Source of the DNA: an uncultured Clostridia bacterium
GTDB taxonomy: Bacteria; Bacillota_A; Clostridia; Christensenellales; Aristaeellaceae
Assembly (NCBI GenBank): GCA_945871545.1
Contig: CAMBWJ010000148.1
Location: 1-5,489 of the forward strand
Direction of reading: 5' to 3'
Length of the DNA stretch: 5,489 nt
Part shown: piece after piece, positions 1 to 5,038 of the stretch
Numbering within the stretch: position 1 is the first letter of the stretch
How the letters are laid out: each line of letters opens with the position of its first letter
Notes under the pieces: generated by a model
The model's database searches: none
The model's input: the letters and a program-made list of their open reading frames with translations, nothing else
Told to the model about the DNA's origin: nothing
Program-made: the position numbers and the translations under genes

Positions 1-367
1 GCTGCGGGCCTTCCAGGACGAGGTGTTCTACGAAATGCTGGATCGCATCCGCGCCGCCGCACAGGACGTGGCCGGGGAGATCGGCTGCACCGTGCGCTTC
101 ACCACCAGCGAGGGCTATCCCGCGGTGATGAATCCCCCGGAGCTGTGCAAAAGGGTGCGCGACTCCGGGATCGGCTATCAGGAGCTTGCAAAGCCGGTGA
201 TGATCACCGAGGACTTCTCCTGGTATCAGCGAAGCCTTCCCGGCATGTTCTTCTTTCTGGGCACGGGCCCGTCGCCCGCGCTGCATTCCGACAAATTCAA
301 CTTCGATGAGTCCGTGCTGGATGCGGGCGCGGACTTTCTGGAGAAAATCGCATTGCATCTGAACTGA
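1..367 (+). CDS. M20-family amidohydrolase (M20D-like), C-terminal part; candidate N-acetyl-diaminopimelate deacetylase
   Basis: The gene is cut by the left edge; the reading frame is open from base 2 and ends at TGA 365-367. The visible 121 residues match the end of M20D metallo-aminoacylases (hippurate hydrolase, IAA-amino-acid hydrolase and N-acetyl-DAP deacetylase types). They include the tail of the lid/dimerisation domain, a GYPAVMNPPEL segment (about 113-145), an EDF motif (209-217) followed by PGMFFFLGTG (239-268), and LHSDKFNFDE, whose His at 284-286 corresponds to the conserved C-terminal metal-site histidine of the family. The N-terminal metal ligands lie outside the window. The gene sits 22 nt upstream of dapA in an apparent DAP/lysine operon. 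This makes deacetylation of N-acetyl-LL-diaminopimelate in the acetylase branch the most likely role, but that rests on context. M20D enzymes act on many N-acyl amino acids, so the substrate is unproven. A GTG at 23 is internal and not a real start. Confidence 0.85.
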   Translation, partial: LRAFQDEVFYEMLDRIRAAAQDVAGEIGCTVRFTTSEGYPAVMNPPELCKRVRDSGIGYQELAKPVMITEDFSWYQRSLPGMFFFLGTGPSPALHSDKFNFDESVLDAGADFLEKIALHLN

Positions 368-375
368 TATACAAT

Positions 376-381
376 AGGAGG
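376..381 (+). promoter_or_regulatory. Shine-Dalgarno of dapA
   Basis: A perfect AGGAGG lies 8 nt before the ATG at 390, in the 22-nt gap after the M20 gene. It fixes the dapA start. The gap is too short for a lysine riboswitch or an independent promoter, so dapA is presumably transcribed from upstream of the window. Confidence 0.85.
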
Positions 382-389
382 AAATCACC

Positions 390-1280
390 ATGAATCAGAG
401 CATCTTCAAGGGCATCGCCACCGCACTCATCACTCCCTTCACCGCAAGCGGCGAGGTGGATTACGACGCATATGGCAGACTCATCGACTGGCAGATCGAG
501 AGCGGCATCGACGCAATCGTCAGCTGCGGCACCTCCGGCGAGGGCCCGACCCTGAGCGACGCGGAGCACAAGGAGGTCGTGCGCTACGCCGTGGAGCGCG
601 CCAACGGCCGCGTCCCGGTGATCGCGGGCACCGGCAGCAACGACACCGCCTACGCGGTGGAGCTGACGAAGTTCGCCAGCGAGGTCGGCGCGGACGCGAT
701 GCTGGTGGTCACCCCCTACTACAACAAGGCCACCCAGGAGGGCCTGTACCGCTCCTTCATGACCATCGCGGACGCGAGCACCAAGCCGCTGATTCTGTAC
801 AACGTGCCCTCCCGCACCGGCTGCAACATCCGGCCCGCCACCTACCTGCGCCTGTCCGAGCATGAGAACATTCAGGCCATCAAGGAGGCCAACGGCAACA
901 TCTCCGCCATCGTGGAGACCATGTCCCTGGTGCACGGCAAGCTGGATCTCTACTCTGGCAATGACGATCAAATCGTGCCGATCCTGTCCATGGGCGGTCT
1001 GGGCTGCATCTCCGTGCTGTCCAACCTGCTGCCGAAGGAGACCTGCGAGATTACCCGCCGCTACTTCGCGGGCGACGTTGCCGGAGCCGCCGAGCTTCAG
1101 ATGCGCTACGTGCCGCTGATCAACGCCCTGTTCTGCGAGGTCAACCCGATCCCGGCGAAGGCGGCCATGGCGGCGATGGGCTACTGCGAGGACGTGCTGC
1201 GCCTGCCGCTGACCCCCATGGAGAGCGCCAACCGTGAGCGCCTGCTGGGCTGCATGCGTAGGGAGGGCCTGATCGGATGA
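390..1280 (+). CDS. dapA: 4-hydroxy-tetrahydrodipicolinate synthase (DapA)
   Basis: A cytosolic class I aldolase that condenses pyruvate with L-aspartate-4-semialdehyde, the first committed step to diaminopimelate and lysine. At 296 aa it has the usual family length. Motifs in order are CGTSGEGPTLSD (residues 46-57, active-site Thr48), TPYYNK (108-113, Tyr111), YNVPSRTG (137-144, Tyr137 and Arg142) and IKEANGN (164-170). Lys165 in the last motif is the Schiff-base lysine. These line up with E. coli T44, Y107, Y133, R138 and K161 at a constant offset of four. Several residues of the E. coli lysine-inhibitory site are changed: S48 to Gly52, A49 to Pro53, H53 to Asp57 and E84 to Tyr88. His60 and Asn84 are kept. 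This suggests weak or no lysine feedback. The ATG has a strong SD, and the stop overlaps the dapB start by ATGA. Identity is secure; the feedback inference is not tested. Confidence 0.97.
   Translation: MNQSIFKGIATALITPFTASGEVDYDAYGRLIDWQIESGIDAIVSCGTSGEGPTLSDAEHKEVVRYAVERANGRVPVIAGTGSNDTAYAVELTKFASEVGADAMLVVTPYYNKATQEGLYRSFMTIADASTKPLILYNVPSRTGCNIRPATYLRLSEHENIQAIKEANGNISAIVETMSLVHGKLDLYSGNDDQIVPILSMGGLGCISVLSNLLPKETCEITRRYFAGDVAGAAELQMRYVPLINALFCEVNPIPAKAAMAAMGYCEDVLRLPLTPMESANRERLLGCMRREGLIG
1261..1266 (+). promoter_or_regulatory. Shine-Dalgarno of dapB inside the dapA 3' end
   Basis: GGGAGG lies 10 nt before the dapB ATG at 1277, within the last codons of dapA. Combined with the 4-nt ATGA overlap (1277-1280), it suggests translational coupling of dapB to dapA. 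Confidence 0.6.
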
Positions 1281-2002
1281 AGATTATTGTCAACGGCGCC
1301 TGCGGGCGCATGGGCCGAGAGCTGATCCGGCTGATCGGGGAGGATCCCCGGCTGGAGCTTGCCGCAAAAGTAGACGCGAAGGGCGACGGCGCGGAGGTGC
1401 TGACCGATCTGACCAATGCGCCCGCTGCCGACGCGATCATCGACTTCTCCCACCACAGCGCAGTCGGCGCCCTGCTGGACGCTGCCGAGGCGCAGAGCTG
1501 CCCGGTGGTCATCGCCACCACCGGCCACGATGCGGCGGAGCTTGCGCGCATCCACGCTGCTGCGGAGCGCATTCCGGTCTTTTACAGTGGAAACATGTCC
1601 GTGGGCGTGGCCCAGCTGTGCCGCATGGCCCGGGAGACGGCGCGGCTGTTCCCGGAAGCGGACATTGAGATCGTGGAAACCCACCACAAGCACAAGGCGG
1701 ACGCGCCCAGCGGCACCGCAAAGATGCTGTTCAATGCCGTGAAGGAGGTTCGTCCCGAGGCGGAGATGGTCTGCGGCCGCAGCGGCATGCAGCCCCGCAC
1801 GCCGAACGAGGTGGGCGTGCACTCCCTGCGCATGGGCGAGGTGGTCGGCATCCACGAGGTGCACATCTGCACCGCGAGTCAGACCATCACCCTGAAGCAC
1901 GAGGCCCACAGCCGCGCGCTGTTCGCCGAGGGCGCGATCTGCGCGGCGGAGTTCCTGGTGAATCAGGGCGCGGGCTTCTACGACATGAAATCAATGATCT
2001 GA
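1277..2002 (+). CDS. dapB: 4-hydroxy-tetrahydrodipicolinate reductase (DapB)
   Basis: Reduces the DapA product to tetrahydrodipicolinate with NAD(P)H in the cytosol. The 241 aa are near the short end of the family (E. coli is about 270), but all core motifs are present. The N-terminal Rossmann motif is VNGACGRMG (residues 5-13). It is followed by IDFSHHSA (55-62), ATTGH (80-84) and SGNMSVGV (104-111). The catalytic block is ETHHKHKADAPSGTA (134-148), with His136 and Lys140 equivalent to E. coli H159 and K163. The C-terminal part has VHSLRMGEVVGIHEV (181-195). Asp33, at the end of the second beta strand, occupies the place of the acidic residue (E. coli E38) that contacts the adenosine ribose, compatible with NADH use; nearby Lys35 could also allow NADPH. 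The start is fixed by the GxxGRMG distance and the ATGA overlap with dapA. The next gene follows after 14 nt. Confidence 0.97.
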   Translation: MKIIVNGACGRMGRELIRLIGEDPRLELAAKVDAKGDGAEVLTDLTNAPAADAIIDFSHHSAVGALLDAAEAQSCPVVIATTGHDAAELARIHAAAERIPVFYSGNMSVGVAQLCRMARETARLFPEADIEIVETHHKHKADAPSGTAKMLFNAVKEVRPEAEMVCGRSGMQPRTPNEVGVHSLRMGEVVGIHEVHICTASQTITLKHEAHSRALFAEGAICAAEFLVNQGAGFYDMKSMI

Positions 2003-2003
2003 C

Positions 2004-2008
2004 GGAGG
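2004..2008 (+). promoter_or_regulatory. Shine-Dalgarno of the aspartokinase gene
   Basis: GGAGG lies 8 nt before the ATG at 2017, in the 14-nt gap after dapB. It supports this start, which places the KFGG motif at residues 6-9 as usual for aspartokinases. Confidence 0.8.
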
Positions 2009-2016
2009 ACACAGAG

Positions 2017-3327
2017 ATGCTCAAGACGGTAAAATTCGGCGGCAGCTCACTGGCGGACGCGGCGCAGTTCAAAAAGTGCGCGGACATCATTCACAGCGAT
2101 GCGTCGCGCCGCTACGTGGTGGTGTCCGCGCCGGGCAAGCGCCACTGGAACGACATCAAGGTCACCGACCTCCTGTACCGCTGCTGCGACGCGGCGCACA
2201 AGGATCTCGACTTCTCCGACAGCTTCCGCCTGGTGCGGGAGCGCTACTGCGGGATCGTGCGCGAGCTGGGGCTGGAGCTCGACCTGACCGCCAAGCTTGA
2301 CCACATCGAGAACAAGCTGCGGGGCAAGGCCGACCGGGACTACGCCGGAAGCCGGGGCGAGTACCTCAGCGCCATGGTCATGTCCGCCTATCTGGGCTGG
2401 CCGCTGATCGACTCCGAGGACTACATCCTCTTCCGCGAGGACGGCAGCTTCGACGCGGAGGGCACGCAGGAGAAGCTGTCCTTCATCCTGGAGGATACGC
2501 CCTGCGCGGTGTTCCCGGGGTTCTACGGCGGTCTGCCGGACGGCAGGGTACACACCTTCAGCCGGGGCGGCTCGGATATCTCCGGCGCGATCGTGGCGCG
2601 CGCGTCTGCCTCCGACCTCTACGAGAACTGGACGGACGTGTCCGGCCTGCTCAGCTGCGACCCGCGCATCGTGGACAATCCCGCGCCCATCGACGTGATC
2701 TCCTACGCCGAGCTGCGCGAGCTGGCCTACATGGGCGCGTCCGTGCTGCACGAATCCGCCATCTTCCCGGTGAAGGCGGCGGGCATTCCCGTCAACATCC
2801 GCAATACCAACGATCCCGACGCGCCCGGCACCATGATCCAGACCAACCCCAAGGAGCGCCATGGACGCACCATCACCGGCATTGCGGGGCGCGGCTGCTA
2901 CACCAGCATCATGATCGAGAAGGATCAGATGAACGAGGAGGTCGGCTTCGCCATGCGGGTGCTGCAGGTGCTGGCGCGCCACAACATCATCGTGGAGCAC
3001 ATCCCCACGGGCATCGACATCATGTCCGTGATCGTGCCCAGCGACCAGCTTGCGCCCCGGCGCGACGAGGTCATGGCGGAGCTGTGGGCCGAGACCCGGG
3101 CGGATTCCATCAAGCTCAACGACAACATGGCGCTGCTGACGGTGGTGGGCCAGGGCATGAAGAACCAGCTCGGCGCTGCGGGCCGCGTGTTCAGCGCGCT
3201 GGGCCACGCGGGCATCAACGTCAACATGATCGACCAGGGCTCCGACGAGCTGAACCTGATCATCGGCATCGACGCGGAGGATCTGAATCCCGCCATCCGC
3301 GCGCTTTACCGCGAATTCTTCGGCTGA
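2017..3327 (+). CDS. lysC: Aspartokinase, YclM/AKIII-like, with two C-terminal ACT domains
   Basis: Phosphorylates L-aspartate with ATP, the entry step of the aspartate family pathway. The 436 aa comprise a kinase domain (about 1-280) and two regulatory ACT domains (about 286-357 and 371-436). Kinase motifs are KFGGSS (6-11), VSAPGKRH (36-43), GSRGEYLSA (111-119), FPGFYGG (166-172), FSRGGSDISGA (181-191) and DPRIV (215-219). The long helical insert between residues 50 and 110 and the SAPGKR loop resemble B. subtilis YclM (AKIII), not the shorter LysC/AKII type. YclM is known to be inhibited by threonine plus lysine. No homoserine dehydrogenase domain follows, so the enzyme is monofunctional. 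The second ACT has a typical NVNMIDQGSDELNLIIGI stretch (401-418). It is the last recognisable gene of the dap operon; asd is absent here. Function is secure. The symbol follows common annotation and the effector type is inferred. Confidence 0.95.
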   Translation: MLKTVKFGGSSLADAAQFKKCADIIHSDASRRYVVVSAPGKRHWNDIKVTDLLYRCCDAAHKDLDFSDSFRLVRERYCGIVRELGLELDLTAKLDHIENKLRGKADRDYAGSRGEYLSAMVMSAYLGWPLIDSEDYILFREDGSFDAEGTQEKLSFILEDTPCAVFPGFYGGLPDGRVHTFSRGGSDISGAIVARASASDLYENWTDVSGLLSCDPRIVDNPAPIDVISYAELRELAYMGASVLHESAIFPVKAAGIPVNIRNTNDPDAPGTMIQTNPKERHGRTITGIAGRGCYTSIMIEKDQMNEEVGFAMRVLQVLARHNIIVEHIPTGIDIMSVIVPSDQLAPRRDEVMAELWAETRADSIKLNDNMALLTVVGQGMKNQLGAAGRVFSALGHAGINVNMIDQGSDELNLIIGIDAEDLNPAIRALYREFFG

Positions 3328-3353
3328 GAGAAGCAAATTGTCGCCGGGAAGCC

Positions 3354-3382
3354 TTGTCTTTCGCAACCGTTTGCTATATAAT
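3354..3382 (+). promoter_or_regulatory. Sigma-A-type promoter for the FGGY kinase gene (P1)
   Basis: TTGTCT at 3354-3359 (4 of 6 matches to TTGACA) is followed after exactly 17 nt by a perfect TATAAT at 3377-3382, in a locally AT-rich patch. Transcription would start near 3389, giving a leader of about 97 nt that contains the 3402-3439 inverted repeat. It indicates that the kinase can be expressed separately from the lysine operon. Confidence 0.65.
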
Positions 3383-3401
3383 AGAATCATAACTTTGTGT
3401 C

Positions 3402-3439
3402 CGGTTCGCGGTAAATGCATCTGCCATTTCTGCGAACCG
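3402..3439 (+). promoter_or_regulatory. Bulged 15-bp inverted repeat in the kinase leader (operator or RNA hairpin)
   Basis: Bases 3402-3411 pair with 3430-3439 (10 pairs, one of them G-U; core CGGTTCGC / GCGAACCG). After a single unpaired T at 3412, AAATG 3413-3417 pairs with CATTT 3425-3429, leaving a 7-nt loop. No T-run follows on either strand, so it is unlikely to be an intrinsic terminator. It lies just downstream of the P1 start and overlaps the -35 zone of the second TATAAT. This fits either a repressor operator or a 5'-UTR structure. No regulator gene is visible in the window. Confidence 0.55.
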
Positions 3440-3447
3440 CGCCTGTA

Positions 3448-3453
3448 TATAAT
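3448..3453 (+). promoter_or_regulatory. Second TATAAT element, possible weak promoter P2
   Basis: A perfect TATAAT, set in TGTATATAATAAGAA, closely resembles the P1 context (CTATATAATAGAA) 71 bp upstream. No good -35 hexamer lies 16-18 nt upstream; that zone is the right arm of the inverted repeat. It may be an activator-dependent or vestigial promoter, or chance in an AT-rich gap. Confidence 0.3.
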
Positions 3454-3474
3454 AAGAAAGCATTGCGAATGCGC

Positions 3475-3480
3475 GGAGGT
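3475..3480 (+). promoter_or_regulatory. Shine-Dalgarno of the FGGY kinase gene
   Basis: GGAGGT lies 5 nt before the ATG at 3486. A small inverted repeat, GCATT (3460-3464) and AATGC (3468-3472), sits immediately upstream but does not cover the SD. The site decides the start, which places the DIGGT phosphate-binding motif at residues 7-11. Confidence 0.8.
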
Positions 3481-3485
3481 AGAAT

Positions 3486-4982
3486 ATGATCAGTCTGGGT
3501 GTCGATATCGGCGGAACCGGTGCAAAATGCGTGGCCTTTCGGGACGACGGCGAACAGCTGGCGCTGAGCTATGTGGAGTATCCCAACCCGCCCGGAAAGG
3601 TGAATCTGGAGGCGGAGGTGCTGTCCGCGTCGGTGGTGCAGGTCATCCGCGAATGCGTGGACGCGCTGCCGGACAAAAATGAGGTTGCGGCGATCACGGT
3701 GTCCTCCTTCGGCGAGTCCTTTGTGCCGGTGGACGATCAGGGCCGGGCGCTGACCGACATCATCATGTACTTCGCGGACTCCTCCTCGAAGGAGTTCGAT
3801 GCACTGGTGGAGAAGGTGGGCCCGGAGAAGTTCATGCAGACCGCGCGCATCATGCCGGACGCGTCCTACTCGCTGGCGAAGATGCTTTACACCCTTCAGG
3901 TGGCCGAGCGCCCGGTGTGGAAGTTCCTGCTGATCGCGGGCTACATCTGCTACCGCCTGAGCGGCGTGCCCGCGACGGACGTGTCGCTGGCCTGCCGCAC
4001 GCTGCTCTACGATGTGGAGAAGCGCTGCTGGTCGCAGGAGCTGCTGGATGCAGCGGGGCTGTCCGTCGATCAGCTGCCCGAGGTCTACGAGACGGGAAGC
4101 GATCTGGGGCCGCTGCTGCCGGACGTGGCGCAGCGCCTTGGCCTTTCCGAGAAGGTGCGCGTGGTCATCGGAGCGCACGACCAGATCGTCAATGCCCTGG
4201 CCTGCGGCGTGCACAAGCCCGGTGACGCGATGGACGGCACCGGCACCACCGAGTGCATCGAGCCGCTGTACGCCTCCATCCCTGAGGATGCGGGCTACAC
4301 CCGCGAGAACTACGCCTGCGTGCCCTACGTGGACGGGCGCGGCTACGTGACCTACGCCTACAACACCTCCGGCGGCATGGTGGTGAAGTGGTACCGCGAC
4401 CAGCTGGCCAGGCACCTGCGCCAGCAGGCGAAGGACGAGGGCGTGAGCATCTACGACATCCTCAACCGCGTGTGCCCGGAGGAGCCGACAGAGCTGATCG
4501 TGCTGCCGTACCTGCAGGGCATGGGCGGCACGCCGGACATCGAGACGGCGGCAAGGGGCGTGTTCTGGGGCGTGTCCATGAACACCGGGCTTCCGGAGCT
4601 GTACCGGGCGATTCTGGAGGGACTGACCTTCGAGATGGCCTACAATCTGGAGCGCCTGGAGCACTACGGCGTCGCGCCCAAGCGGCTCTACGCCTGCGGC
4701 GGCGGCGCGCGCTCGAAGGTGTGGCTGCAAATCAAGGCGGACATCTGGAACCGGGAAATCCTGCCGGTGGAGACCCCGGAGACCGGCGCGCTGGGCAGCG
4801 CGATCCTGGGCTTCGCGGCGGTCACGGGAGAGAAGGATCGGTGCAAGGTTGCGGAGAAGTTCGTGCGCATCGGCGAAGCGGTGCAGCCGAACCCGGCCCG
4901 CGTGGCGATCTATAAGGAAAAGTATGAAAAGTACAAGCGGCTGCGCGGCATGCTGCTGGATGAGACGCGAAATGCGCGCTGA
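3486..4982 (+). CDS. FGGY-family carbohydrate kinase, substrate unknown
   Basis: A complete 498-aa cytosolic kinase of the xylulokinase/glycerol kinase/fuculokinase superfamily; FGGY kinases phosphorylate sugars or polyols with ATP. The N-terminal domain has the phosphate-1 motif GVDIGGTGAK (residues 5-14), SSFGESFVPVD (73-83), a D-S-L-A-C-R-T-L-L-Y-D segment (165-176) and LPEV (197-200). The C-terminal domain has GAHDQ (229-233) with the probable catalytic base Asp232, DGTGTTE (250-256), and a FGGY signature-like block GGGARSKVWLQIKADIWNRE (405-424) followed by GALGSAILG (434-442). The loop normally reading W/Y-x-D-x-R, which helps bind the sugar in xylulokinase, reads YFADSSS (95-101) and lacks the Arg, so I do not assign xylulose or another substrate. 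It has its own promoter and a terminator right after it. No transporter, isomerase or aldolase is adjacent in the window, so the pathway cannot be read from context. Confidence 0.9.
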   Translation: MISLGVDIGGTGAKCVAFRDDGEQLALSYVEYPNPPGKVNLEAEVLSASVVQVIRECVDALPDKNEVAAITVSSFGESFVPVDDQGRALTDIIMYFADSSSKEFDALVEKVGPEKFMQTARIMPDASYSLAKMLYTLQVAERPVWKFLLIAGYICYRLSGVPATDVSLACRTLLYDVEKRCWSQELLDAAGLSVDQLPEVYETGSDLGPLLPDVAQRLGLSEKVRVVIGAHDQIVNALACGVHKPGDAMDGTGTTECIEPLYASIPEDAGYTRENYACVPYVDGRGYVTYAYNTSGGMVVKWYRDQLARHLRQQAKDEGVSIYDILNRVCPEEPTELIVLPYLQGMGGTPDIETAARGVFWGVSMNTGLPELYRAILEGLTFEMAYNLERLEHYGVAPKRLYACGGGARSKVWLQIKADIWNREILPVETPETGALGSAILGFAAVTGEKDRCKVAEKFVRIGEAVQPNPARVAIYKEKYEKYKRLRGMLLDETRNAR

Positions 4983-5000
4983 AGCATTGCAATATGGAAG

Positions 5001-5035
5001 TGCGGGGCATCCCATTGGGGAGGCTCCGCATTTTT
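5001..5035 (+). terminator. Rho-independent terminator of the kinase gene, possibly bidirectional
   Basis: Bases 5001-5008 pair with 5023-5030 (8 pairs including one G-U). After an A/G mismatch, TCCC 5010-5013 pairs with GGGA 5018-5021 around an ATTG loop. TTTTT follows at 5031-5035, then GTCTT. It begins 18 nt after the kinase stop. On the minus strand the same hairpin lies 8 nt beyond the stop of the converging gene and is followed by a moderately AU-rich tract, so it may serve both genes, less efficiently for the minus strand. Confidence 0.88.
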
Positions 5036-5038
5036 GTC

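Noticed and set aside
361..389. Possible lysine riboswitch (L-box) before dapA
   Set aside because: Only 22 nt separate the M20 stop from the dapA start, far too short for an L-box aptamer. If one exists it must lie upstream of the window.
297..971. A 224-codon minus-strand open frame opposite dapA
   Set aside because: It overlaps conserved active-site codons of dapA, has a Gly/Val/His-rich shadow composition, and lacks supporting context.
2047..3420. A 457-codon minus-strand open frame opposite the aspartokinase gene
   Set aside because: The composition is rich in Val, His, Arg and Asp with no recognisable domain. The sense frame is an unambiguous aspartokinase, so this is a codon-bias shadow.
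3402..3439. Inverted repeat read as the intrinsic terminator of the lysine operon
   Set aside because: No T-run follows on the + strand (the next bases are CGCCTGTATATAATAAG), and it lies downstream of a good promoter.
3338..3635. A + strand open frame overlapping the intergenic region and the start of the kinase gene in another frame
   Set aside because: It has no SD or family motif, includes both promoter elements and the palindrome, and overlaps the conserved N-terminus of the kinase out of frame.
4986..4993. Perfect 8-bp palindrome ATTGCAAT just after the kinase stop
   Set aside because: It is short, has no partner site in a promoter, and lies between a stop codon and a terminator; chance is sufficient.
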